From Bin87 sp965221295 (GTDB lineage: Bacteria > Chloroflexota > Dehalococcoidia > Lucifugimonadales > UBA3495), in NCBI GenBank assembly GCA_965221295.1, contig OZ244879.1, forward strand, positions 1,302,001 through 1,366,000: a stretch of DNA of 64,000 bases. The letters are read 5' to 3'. Both the position numbers and the translations under genes were made by a program. The notes under the pieces are model-generated. The model was not told the origin of the DNA, did not search any database, and worked only from the letters and a program-made list of their open reading frames with translations. This document shows positions 46,040 through 54,182 of this stretch, one piece after another; positions within the stretch are counted from its first letter, which is position 1; each line of letters begins with the position of its first letter.

Positions 46040-47212
46040 ATGGCATTACCCGATCGTATGAAGTTTGGCATCTTTATGGGTCCTTTCCACCGGGCCGGCG
46101 AGAACCCGACCCTGGCGCTGGAACGCGACCTCGAATTGGTGCAGTGGCTGGACTACCTGGGCTTCGACGAGGCCTGGATCGGCGAGCACCACAGCGCGGG
46201 CTGGGAAATTATCTCCTCGCCGGAAATCTTCATCGGCGTGGCCGCGGACCGCACCAAGCACATCAAGCTGGGCACCGGCGTGGTCAGCCTGCCCTACCAC
46301 CATCCCTTCATGGTCGCCAACTGGATGACCCAGCTGGACCACATGACCCGCGGCCGCGTCATGCTTGGCGTGGGGCCAGGCGCGCTGCCCGGCGACGCCT
46401 ACATGATGGGCATCGATCCCACCAAGCAGCGCCTGCGCATGGATGAATCCCTGGGCGTCATCATGCGGCTGTTCAAGGAAAAGGAACCCATCACCCACGA
46501 GAGCGACTGGTTTGAACTCAAAGAGGCGATGCTTCAGCTGCGCCCCTACCAGACGCCTCACATGCCCGTATCGGTGGCTTCGGTGCAAACGCCGTCGGGC
46601 GTGGCGCTGGCCGGCAAGCACGGCGCGTCAGTGCTGACCATCACCACGCCTCGCGACCCCAAGATGCCCCAGGGCGCTGACCTGCACGAACTCTGGGACA
46701 TCTGCGAGGAGTCGGCGGCGGAGCACAACCAGACCGTGGATCGCTTCGAGTGGCGCCTGGTGCTGCCGGTGCACCTCGCCGACACCCGCAAGGAGGCCTT
46801 CGAGCAGGCCCGCATCGGCGCGGGTCGCTACCAGCGCGAATACTTCGAGCACACCATGGGCCGCCCGCAGGTGGTGGACGGACCGCCGGAGAAGATCATC
46901 GACGTGATGGCCGAGCGCGGCGCGTGGATCATCGGCACGCCGGACGACTGCATCGAGGGCATCAAGCGGTTGGAGGAGCGCAGCGGCGGGTTCGGCGCCT
47001 TCATGGTGCAGACCGTGGACTGGGCTTCGCGGGAACACATGCTGCACAGCTACGAGCTGATCGCCCGCCACGTCATGCCCCACTTCCAGGGCTCCGCGGA
47101 GGCGACCATCGCGTCGAATCAGTGGGCCTACGAACGCAACCAGACGCTGCAGGCCGGGCGGACGCAGGCGCTGGACCGGGCGCGGCAGGACTACGCCAAC
47201 CGCAGCGCCTAG
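46040..47212 (+). CDS. LLM-class flavin-dependent oxidoreductase
   Basis: The product is 390 residues from ATG 46040 with AGGAGG upstream; the longer upstream frame is rejected. Luciferase-fold features are MKFGIFMGPFHRAGENPTLA, GFDEAWIGEHHSAGWEIISS, LGTGVVSLPYHHPFMVANWM and GRVMLGVGPGALPGDAYMMG. The C-terminal region has IGTPDDCIEGIKRLEERSGG. It resembles long-chain alkane or limonene monooxygenase-type members more than the gene at 19022. It needs reduced flavin from an unlinked reductase. Confidence 0.92.
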   Translation: MALPDRMKFGIFMGPFHRAGENPTLALERDLELVQWLDYLGFDEAWIGEHHSAGWEIISSPEIFIGVAADRTKHIKLGTGVVSLPYHHPFMVANWMTQLDHMTRGRVMLGVGPGALPGDAYMMGIDPTKQRLRMDESLGVIMRLFKEKEPITHESDWFELKEAMLQLRPYQTPHMPVSVASVQTPSGVALAGKHGASVLTITTPRDPKMPQGADLHELWDICEESAAEHNQTVDRFEWRLVLPVHLADTRKEAFEQARIGAGRYQREYFEHTMGRPQVVDGPPEKIIDVMAERGAWIIGTPDDCIEGIKRLEERSGGFGAFMVQTVDWASREHMLHSYELIARHVMPHFQGSAEATIASNQWAYERNQTLQAGRTQALDRARQDYANRSA

Positions 47213-47315
47213 TTTGGGAGAGTTGGCGCAACGCCAGTGGCCGCGTGCCGCTCGTGTGGTTTCGTCGAATCGGCAATATTGGATGAGCCGGCAGCATTGG
47301 ATGGGGAGGTTAACC

Positions 47316-47762
47316 ATGCAAACGCGTGAAACTGCGGCAACGCACTTTATCTGGCGGCCAGGTAGTTCGACGGATGAACCTGTCCCCGCTGGCCGGGCAG
47401 CGGCAACGCAAATCAGGCAGTTGAAAAACCTTTCCTCTGGCTGGCATCACGACGAACCGAGCTGCGCGCCTGACTCCGAAGCTTTGGAATGGCTGGCAGG
47501 TCGGTTTGAGCGGGATTACCCGTCAAACGCGCCGCGCGCCTACATATTCCCCAATCCGGAAGGAACCGTCACCGCCTTGTGGAAAATCGACTCGGACGTT
47601 CAGGTCGAGGTCGAGATCAATCTGGGCGCCAGAACCGCAGAACGCTGGATACATAACATATCCACACTAACCTCGCGTCACGATGTCGTCGACCTGAACG
47701 CCTCACATGCGCTCGGAGATCTTGGAGCCAGGAATATCGAGCTAACCACAACCAGTCGCTGA
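47316..47762 (+). CDS. Uncharacterised protein, first gene of a coupled pair
   Basis: The product is 148 residues from ATG 47316, with GGGAGG six bases upstream. It has IRQLKNLSSGWHHDEPSCAP then DSEALEWLAGRF, RAYIFPNPEGTVTALWKIDS and DVQVEVEINLGARTAERW. This beta-rich pattern recurs in small uncharacterised bacterial proteins that I recall beside a partner like the next gene. It ends TGATG, overlapping that partner. Function is unknown; a toxin-antitoxin or immunity role is speculative. Confidence 0.7.
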   Translation: MQTRETAATHFIWRPGSSTDEPVPAGRAAATQIRQLKNLSSGWHHDEPSCAPDSEALEWLAGRFERDYPSNAPRAYIFPNPEGTVTALWKIDSDVQVEVEINLGARTAERWIHNISTLTSRHDVVDLNASHALGDLGARNIELTTTSR

Positions 47763-48163
47763 TGGACGCCGATACCCCGCTCTTGAGATCAATCAACCAA
47801 CTGCTCGCTGTGGATGACGGCGCCATAGCGCCACGGGAGTTTCGACCCCATCCGACGCGCGACAATGGAAAGATTTCTACGCAAAATGGCGACCATATGG
47901 AACCGCACAATATGTGGCAATTCCGCAACGCCGCCAGCAGAACGAGAAATCCGCAGAGTGTCAGACCGCTGGGCATCGCGGCGGTAACGGTGGGCGAATG
48001 TGACAAACTCGGTTTGACGGTTGTCGCCGACGGAACGCCGGATGACCCCCACCACGTTTCGGTTGACTTTTCCTCCATTCCCGAAGACCAATGGCGGACG
48101 GTGGCCGCCGCTTTGGCGCAAATGGCTACTGAGCGAGGACTGCTTTACCGCTCGCCACACTGA
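47762..48163 (+). CDS. Uncharacterised protein, second gene of a coupled pair
   Basis: The product is 133 residues. Its start overlaps the previous stop. It has DTPLLRSINQLLAVDDGAIA followed by PREFRPHPTRDNGKIST, SVRPLGIAAVTVGECDKLGL and a C-terminal DQWRTVAAALAQMATERGLL. It matches, from memory, a widespread small family of unknown function that begins with a TPLLRQ-like segment and a FRPTPKD-like loop. It is probably cytoplasmic and co-expressed with its partner. Confidence 0.7.
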   Translation: MDADTPLLRSINQLLAVDDGAIAPREFRPHPTRDNGKISTQNGDHMEPHNMWQFRNAASRTRNPQSVRPLGIAAVTVGECDKLGLTVVADGTPDDPHHVSVDFSSIPEDQWRTVAAALAQMATERGLLYRSPH

Positions 48164-48202
48164 CAACCGCCACGCGCACAGCAAATAACGGAGGCGCCCA
48201 CA

Positions 48203-50167
48203 ATGCCATTGCACCCCCAAGCGCAACAAGTGATCGAGGCGACCCGCGCCCTGGGTCTGCCGCCGAACCATACGGTCTCTCCGGCCGAGGCGAGGGCGAA
48301 CTCGGCCAAGCGGCCGCGCGGTCCCGGTCCCGAGGTGGGCAAGGTTGAAAATCGCGCGATTCCCGGCCCCGCCAACGACGTGCCAGTGCGAATCTACACC
48401 CCTGGGGGCGACGGGCCGTTCCCCATATTGGTGTGGTATCACGGCGGTGGCTGGGTCGTCGGAAACCTGGAATCCGCGGACGGCACGGCCCGCCACCTGT
48501 GCGTCGGGTCCCGCAGCATCGTGGTGTCGGTGGATTACCGGTTGTCCCCAGAAGCTAAGTATCCGGAACCGCTGGACGACTGCTACGCCGCCACGCTGTG
48601 GGCCAGCGAACACGCCGAGGAGTTGGGCGGCGTCAGCGGAGTGGTTTCCGTGGGTGGAGATAGCGCCGGCGGCAACCTGGCCGCGGCTGTGAGCATGAGG
48701 GCCGCTGAAACTGGAGACGTGCGCGTTAGCCACCAACTGCTGGTCTACCCCGTCACCGACGCCAAGTTCGATACTGGCTCCTACATTGACAACGGCGCCG
48801 GCTACAACCTGGATCGGGAATTGATGATGTGGTACTGGGATCAGTACCTGGCCAACCCGTCGCAGGCCGCGGATCCCCAGGCCGCGCCGCTGATGTTGGG
48901 CTCGGACTTCGAGGGTCTGGATAGCTTGGCCCAGGCGCTGGTGATCACCGCCGAGTACGACCCCCTGCGGGACGAGGGCGAGGCCTACGGCCGGCTGTTG
49001 AACGGCTTGGGCGTACCGGCCAGGACGAATCGCTACGACGGCATGATCCACGGGTTCTTCAGCATGGCCGGCGTCATGGACACGGCCCGCGAAGCCATGG
49101 CCGACGCCTGCGAGTTCCTGCGCGGCGCCGTTGACGACATGATGGAAGAGTATTACCACCAACATGAGGGCGATCCCGCGGCGATGCGCAAATTGCTGGA
49201 CCCACAGGCCGCTCACGTCCTGGAACTGTTCGACTCGCTGGGCATCAAGGCGTTTCAGGACATGGAAGTCGACGAATGCCGCGAGGTGATGAACAACCGT
49301 CCGCGACCCGCGGGTCCCGACGTGGGGAAGGTGGAGGATCGCGTCATACAGAACTTTGCGGGCAAGGAACCCGGCGATGTGCCCATCCGCATCTACACGC
49401 CGGCCACCGCCGGACCGTGGGGCATCCTGGTGTGGTACCACGGCGGCGGATGGGTCATTGGGAACATCGAGACGGCCGACGCTACGGCCCGTGAATTGTG
49501 CGCTGGGGCGAACTGCGTGGTGGTTTCCGTGGACTATCGCCTCTCGCCGGAGTACAAATTCCCCACGCCCTTTGAGGACTGCTTGTCCGCGACGTTGTGG
49601 ACGATGGCCAACGCCGAAGCGCTGGGCAGCCGCCCCGACGCCATTGCCGTGGGCGGGGACAGCGCCGGAGGCAACCTGGCCGCCGCCGTGGCCCTGGCCC
49701 AGGATGATTTCCCCCATCCGCTGGCCTTCCAGTTGCTGGTCTATCCGGTGACCGACTACGCCTACGACACGCGCTCCTACTCCGTGAACGGACAGGGAAT
49801 GTTCCTGGAGACTGCGAGTATGCGCTGGTTCTGGGACCACTACGTGGATAACACAGACCTGTCGGGCTACAACATATTCGCATCGCCGCTGCGGGCGCGT
49901 CTGTCCGGCGACCTGCCGCCGGCGCTGGTGATCACCGCCGAGTTCGACCCGCTCCGCGACGAGGGCGAAGCCTACGCCGCCTCGTTGGAAGAGGCCGGAG
50001 TCGCCACCGCCACCATCCGCTACGACGGGGTGATTCACGGGTTCTTCGGGATGCCTAACGCCATCGACAAAGGCCGCCAAGCTATCGACGCGGCCTGCGC
50101 CAGCCTGCGAGAAGCGTTCGGCGCAACGCTGCAACAGCCCGAGGCAGTCGAGGCGGCGGATGACTGA
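48203..50167 (+). CDS. Tandem alpha/beta hydrolase (HSL-type), two complete domains in one chain
   Basis: The product is 654 residues, about twice a normal hormone-sensitive-lipase family esterase. Domain 1 has the oxyanion motif HGGGW near residue 80, the nucleophile GDSAGG near 154, DPLRDEG and MIHGFF. Domain 2 repeats all four with HGGGW near 413, GDSAGG near 485, DPLRDEG and VIHGFF. Both triads are intact, so two active sites are expected. A linker of about 70 residues (EEYYHQHEGDPAAMRKLLDP) joins them. GGAGG precedes ATG 48203. Substrates are probably short-chain esters or lactones. The long antisense frame is a shadow. Confidence 0.92.
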   Translation: MPLHPQAQQVIEATRALGLPPNHTVSPAEARANSAKRPRGPGPEVGKVENRAIPGPANDVPVRIYTPGGDGPFPILVWYHGGGWVVGNLESADGTARHLCVGSRSIVVSVDYRLSPEAKYPEPLDDCYAATLWASEHAEELGGVSGVVSVGGDSAGGNLAAAVSMRAAETGDVRVSHQLLVYPVTDAKFDTGSYIDNGAGYNLDRELMMWYWDQYLANPSQAADPQAAPLMLGSDFEGLDSLAQALVITAEYDPLRDEGEAYGRLLNGLGVPARTNRYDGMIHGFFSMAGVMDTAREAMADACEFLRGAVDDMMEEYYHQHEGDPAAMRKLLDPQAAHVLELFDSLGIKAFQDMEVDECREVMNNRPRPAGPDVGKVEDRVIQNFAGKEPGDVPIRIYTPATAGPWGILVWYHGGGWVIGNIETADATARELCAGANCVVVSVDYRLSPEYKFPTPFEDCLSATLWTMANAEALGSRPDAIAVGGDSAGGNLAAAVALAQDDFPHPLAFQLLVYPVTDYAYDTRSYSVNGQGMFLETASMRWFWDHYVDNTDLSGYNIFASPLRARLSGDLPPALVITAEFDPLRDEGEAYAASLEEAGVATATIRYDGVIHGFFGMPNAIDKGRQAIDAACASLREAFGATLQQPEAVEAADD

Positions 50168-50217
50168 CCGATTCGAAGGGACTAACCCAATGACGGCCCA
50201 AATGTTATGATGGCGTT

Positions 50218-50350
50218 GCAAGGAAACTCCCCGTGAGCAGACTGCCCCGTGGGCAGACTCTCGGGAGGACACTCCCCTTGAGGAAACTCCCTGTGAGCAG
50301 ACTCCCTGTGAGGAAACGCCCCGTAATGAGACTCCTTGCCAGCGAACTCC
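50218..50350. repeat. Degenerate 16-17-bp tandem array upstream of the aminotransferase
   Basis: Units of the form AGGAAACTCCCTGTG and AGCAGACTCCCTGTG alternate about eight times, with the CTCCC core kept. It occupies the leader region just before the aminotransferase ribosome site. The minus-strand frame through it is low complexity and not a gene. Confidence 0.8.
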
Positions 50351-50386
50351 CTAGCCGCCAACGCTTTACTCAAAGGAGCGATCACC

Positions 50387-51727
50387 ATGGCTGAAACCAT
50401 CCAGGAACAATACATGCGGATGAACCCCCGTTCGCGGGAGTTGCAACCTAGCTACCTGGCCAGGTTCCCCTCGGGAAGCCCGGGGCATGACGGCTACACA
50501 TCTGACCCATTCCCAGTGATCATCGCTCGCGGGAGTGGGCCACGCAAGTGGGATGTCGACGGCAACGAATACGTGGACTACGGCATGGGATCGGCGTCGC
50601 TGTTGCTGGGACACGCCCATCCGGAGGTGGTGGCGGCGCTGGCCGGCGCTCTGGACGCTGGTTCGCATTTCGGCGCTCCCACGGAATCGATGCTGGAGTG
50701 GGGCGAACGCATCTGCACGCTGATGCCCTGCGTGGACAAAGTGCGCTTCGTCGGGTCGGGCGCGGAGGCCACCATGCTGGCCATGCGGGTGGCGCGGGCC
50801 TATACCGGCAAGGAGAAAATCATCCGCTGGGAGTCCCATTACCACGGCTGGCACGACTACGTTATGCCCGGCAACCTGCCGCCCTTCGACGTGCCGGCGT
50901 CCACCGGGATCCCCCAGGGCACGATTGACTCCATCATCGTGCTGCCCACCGACCTTACGGCGCTGGAGAACGCGCTGAACAGCGACGACAACATCGCTGG
51001 CGTGATAACCGAAGCGTCAGGCGCCTCCTACGGCACCGTGCCGCTGCCTGACGGCTTCCTCGACGGGGTGCGTCGCCTGACCCGGGAACACGGCGTGGTG
51101 ATGATCCTGGACGAGGTGATCACCGGGTTCCGCTGGGCGCCCGGCGGAGCGCAGGAGCGGCTGGGCGTCGATCCTGACATCTGCACCATGGCCAAGATCA
51201 TCACTGGCGGATTGCCCGGCGGCGCCGTGGGCGGCCGAGACGAGTTCATGGCGGTGATGCACCAGACGGGAGACAGCCACCACGACCGTTACGAGCGGGT
51301 GCTGCACGGCGGAACGTTCAACGCCAACCCCTACGCCGCCGCGTCGGGCAACGCCGCTTTGCGCCTGGTCGCTACCGGCGAGTACAACGCCCAAGCCGAC
51401 CTGATGGCCGAGCGGCTGCGGGTGGGCCTGCGCGAGGTGGTGGAGCGCCGCGAGGTGAACGCCACGGTGTACGGGGAAGCATCCACCTTCCACCTGTATT
51501 TTGGCGAGCGTAGCATCGCGGGGCTGGACGCATCCAGGCTGAAGGACCAGCCCGTGGCCATCCAGCGCAGCCTGCGGCAGGCATTGCAGGTGCGCGGCGT
51601 TGACCTGATGTCTCGCACCAGCGGCGTGCTATCCGGCACACACACGGAGGCGGACATCGATTTCACCATCGAGGCCTTCGACGGCGCGCTGGCGGCCATG
51701 ATCGAAGAGGGCCTGGTGCAGCACTAG
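50387..51727 (+). CDS. Class III aminotransferase, glutamate-1-semialdehyde aminomutase-like
   Basis: The product is 446 residues from ATG 50387, with AAGGAG upstream; an earlier in-frame ATG lies in repeat DNA. It has DVDGNEYVDYGMGSASLLLG, VRFVGSGAEATMLAMRVARA, VVMILDEVITGFRW and the PLP-lysine motif ICTMAKIITGGLPGGAVGGR. These match HemL and relatives, which move amino groups within or between small acids. Real HemL works in haem synthesis, but no other haem gene is near and this branch includes other enzymes. It ends at a strong terminator. Confidence 0.88.
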   Translation: MAETIQEQYMRMNPRSRELQPSYLARFPSGSPGHDGYTSDPFPVIIARGSGPRKWDVDGNEYVDYGMGSASLLLGHAHPEVVAALAGALDAGSHFGAPTESMLEWGERICTLMPCVDKVRFVGSGAEATMLAMRVARAYTGKEKIIRWESHYHGWHDYVMPGNLPPFDVPASTGIPQGTIDSIIVLPTDLTALENALNSDDNIAGVITEASGASYGTVPLPDGFLDGVRRLTREHGVVMILDEVITGFRWAPGGAQERLGVDPDICTMAKIITGGLPGGAVGGRDEFMAVMHQTGDSHHDRYERVLHGGTFNANPYAAASGNAALRLVATGEYNAQADLMAERLRVGLREVVERREVNATVYGEASTFHLYFGERSIAGLDASRLKDQPVAIQRSLRQALQVRGVDLMSRTSGVLSGTHTEADIDFTIEAFDGALAAMIEEGLVQH

Positions 51728-51784
51728 ACTACCGACCATCGCTGGCAAACCAAGAATTTCCGCCATCGGTGACAAACTCCCACG

Positions 51785-51824
51785 AAGAAGCTCCTCGCCG
51801 ACTCTGGCGAGGAGCTTCTTTTCG
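51785..51824 (+). terminator. Strong intrinsic terminator after the aminotransferase
   Basis: A perfect 15-bp stem (51785-51799 with 51806-51820) surrounds GACTCT. It ends in CTTCTTTTCG, giving a short T run. It lies 57 bases after the aminotransferase stop. Confidence 0.88.
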
Positions 51825-52014
51825 ATTGGTCTGAACGCATTCAGTAGCGGCCAACACACCCAGTGCAATCACAGTGTTCAGAAATCACAGCGCCGCCAGA
51901 ACCATAGCGCCATTGACCCGACCTGGCGTCATTATCTACAATCCAGCCTCGAACGGCCTGCCGTAACCCAGCCCAACGAAACCTATCACATCCTGCCTCG
52001 CTCTGGAGCCTGCC

Positions 52015-52854
52015 ATGACCACCGCCGCCGACGGCTACGCTCACCCCGAATACCTTACCGATCCGGCTTGGGTCGCTGCCCACCTTGACGATCCCAACGT
52101 GGTGATCCTCGACTGCGCCAACACCGCCGACGCTTGGCAGCGAGGTCATATCCGGGGCGCGGCCCACGTCGCCGATAACTGGGCCAAAAACCCCGATACC
52201 AGCCGCCAGCACGTGATGACGCCAGATCAGTTCAAGTCCATGGCGGAAGGTTTGGGCATCGGCGACGACACCACCGTCGTAACCTACGACCACGCTCAGG
52301 GGCTAACCGCCGCCCGCATTTGGTGGGTGTTCAACTACTATGGGCACAGCGCCGTCAAGATTCTCAACGGAGGGTGGCGCGCCTGGGTGAACGCCGGGCA
52401 ACCCATCGACTTCGGCCGTCCCAAGCAGCCGGCGGCGGTCGTCTTCACTCCACGCGCCGACGATTCATTCATCGCCACTGGCGACGAGCTCAAGGAGGCC
52501 TGCTCCCTGGACAATGTGGTGGTGTGGGACGTGCGCAGCGACGCCGAATGGAACGGCACGGCGGAAAACTACCGCAACAAACGCGTGGGACACGTCCCTG
52601 GCGCAGCGCACTTGGAGTGGTTCCACCTGATGGACCGCAACACCCACGAGTTCAAACCGGCGAGTGAAATACGTCGCATCCTGGCCGAGCATGGCATCAC
52701 TCCGGATAAGACGGCATACTCCTATTGACAGGCCGGCATCCGTGCGGCGCACGGAAACTTCGTCCTCCGTTTGGTGGGATTTGAGAACGCCAAGAACTAC
52801 GACGCGTCCATGGGGGAATGGGCCAACCGGGACGATACCCCGTTGACGGTTTAG
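52015..52854 (+). CDS. Two-domain rhodanese with in-frame UGA at the catalytic Cys: candidate selenoprotein
   Basis: ATG 52015 opens a frame with two rhodanese domains: VVILDCANTADAWQRGHIRG and YYGHSAVKILNGGWRAWVNA in the first, VVWDVRSDAEWNGT and HVPGAAHLEWFHLMDRN in the second. At codon 238 (52726-52728) is TGA, preceded by AYSY. Reading through gives QAGIRAAHGNFVLRLVGFEN and MGEWANRDDTPL, ending at TAG 52852-52854 for 279 residues. Homologues have Cys here (YCQAGIRA-type loop), the sulfur-carrying residue. No bases are lost and the C-terminus is fully conserved-looking. Either selenocysteine is inserted or a single Cys-to-stop change killed the enzyme very recently. No sel gene is in the window. 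Confidence 0.72.
52729..52755 (+). promoter_or_regulatory. Candidate bacterial SECIS hairpin after the UGA
   Basis: TCCGTGC (52739-52745) and GCACGGA (52749-52755) form a perfect 7-bp stem with loop GGC. The loop begins with G and starts 17 nt after the UGA. This fits the loose bacterial SECIS rules as I know them: loop 16-37 nt downstream and G in the first two loop positions. The sequence also encodes the conserved IRAAHG motif, so the hairpin could be coincidence in GC-rich DNA. Confidence 0.45.
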
Positions 52855-53017
52855 CCACTGGGCTCCTGATGGCGATCCCCAGAGCCTCATTTGCAAGACA
52901 TGGGCCGCCCCTGCAACTTCAATGGGTCGGTGGCAGTCGTTTTAGACAGCCCGCCAGACTCATGCCTACGGCCAACCTCGTGATGGGCTGACGCCAACGA
53001 AACGGCGCGCAGGTTCA

Positions 53018-53569
53018 ATGGCCCGCAAAGTCCGAATACGGCGCGTAATCGACGGCGACTCGCTGGTGGTGAAGTACGGCGGGTGGTTTAGCTTCCTGCG
53101 GCGCTCCTTTCCAGTCCGGCTTTATGGCATCGACGCGCCGGAAATGTCGCAGCCCCACGGGCGGGAGGCGCGGGAACATCTCGCCTCACTGGTGCGTCGG
53201 GGCGGCGTTCGCATGGAAGAAAAGGCCACCGACCGCTACGGACGTACGGTTGGCCTGCTGTATCCCCCGCAGCGAAATCGGGAGCCGATCAACGTGGCCA
53301 TGGTGCGCTCCGGCATGGCCTATTGGTATCGCCGGTATGGTGGCGGCGATCTCGGTTTTCCGGGAGCAGAGGAAGAGGCGATCCGCAAGCGTCGCGGCGT
53401 GTGGCGCGATGGACGGAACGCCCGGCGTCCCTGGGATTACCGGGCCGACCTCCGTAGAGCGCGGGGACGCCGCCGTCGGTGGCGCCGTCTCCTGGCGCGG
53501 ATCGCGCTGACGACACTGACGCTGGTGGCGCTGGCTGTAGTCTTGTTGCTTCGCGATCGGCTCGGGTGA
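53018..53569 (+). CDS. Membrane-anchored staphylococcal-nuclease-like protein
   Basis: The product is 183 residues. It has RRVIDGDSLVVKYGG and VRLYGIDAPEMSQPHGREAR with the calcium-site Asp and catalytic Arg/Glu, then TDRYGRTVGLLYPP with the second catalytic Arg. These are the SNase essentials. It then has a strongly basic segment (RRARGRRRRWRRLLAR) and one C-terminal hydrophobic helix (IALTTLTLVALAVVLLL). SNase proteins cut DNA or RNA. The C-terminal anchor is unusual; most family members have an N-terminal signal peptide instead. Confidence 0.87.
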   Translation: MARKVRIRRVIDGDSLVVKYGGWFSFLRRSFPVRLYGIDAPEMSQPHGREAREHLASLVRRGGVRMEEKATDRYGRTVGLLYPPQRNREPINVAMVRSGMAYWYRRYGGGDLGFPGAEEEAIRKRRGVWRDGRNARRPWDYRADLRRARGRRRRWRRLLARIALTTLTLVALAVVLLLRDRLG

Positions 53570-54182
53570 ATCGGAATATTTCGACCCTGCCCCGCGTAGA
53601 GTTGCCGGAGGCGCTGTCGACAACGAATCAGCGCGGCGGCGTTCCCAACGCTGGCGTGTCCTGTTCTGCTGGCGATGCCAGACCGGAAACGTCCAGATCT
53701 GACGATGCGGTCCGTCTGATGCGGTACTCCATTAGCGTTGCGAGCGAACCCATGTTGGGCCAGCTACGTCTCCCGCCCATTTCGGCCGGCAGTTCTGCAA
53801 CTGCGAATGGCGCCAGCGAAGCGGCAAACCCACAGCCAGGGCTTGGGCGACGGTGGCGCCAACGGCCGTTGGTCGCCCTCAACGAGATTGCCGAGCTGCG
53901 CTCGCAATGACAGGATCGGGAGCTCGCAACGACCGGAGAATACACCCGCGGTGACAGGGACGGGAGCTCGCGGTGGCAGGCGAGCGCTCTCGCGATAGCG
54001 GTATGGAGCGATCACCATAGCCATGCTGCGCGCTCGCCAGGTCGGGGTGGACGGGCCACACACGCAGAACGCGGCGGTTCTTGTGCCGATTAGGCGTGGG
54101 CCCTCCGCGACCGACCGAGGCGGCGCCCAAAATTGGGGAGCGCTGGGCGTCGGCCCTTGGCGGCCCCGTTTTGAAAGCGTCG
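53570..54182. other. Gap with one degraded inverted-repeat element copy
   Basis: From about 53799 to 53912 the sequence runs from a worn left end (GCGAATGGCGCCAGCGAAGC) to a clean right end CTCGCAATGACA at 53901-53912. AACGGCCGTTGG and AACGAGATTGCC lie inside. The remaining sequence up to the transporter stop shows no gene. Confidence 0.65.

Noticed and set aside
47789..50272. Minus-strand 827-residue open frame opposite the esterase
   Set aside because: It is the antisense shadow of a GC-rich gene with two complete hydrolase domains; the frame itself has no motif.
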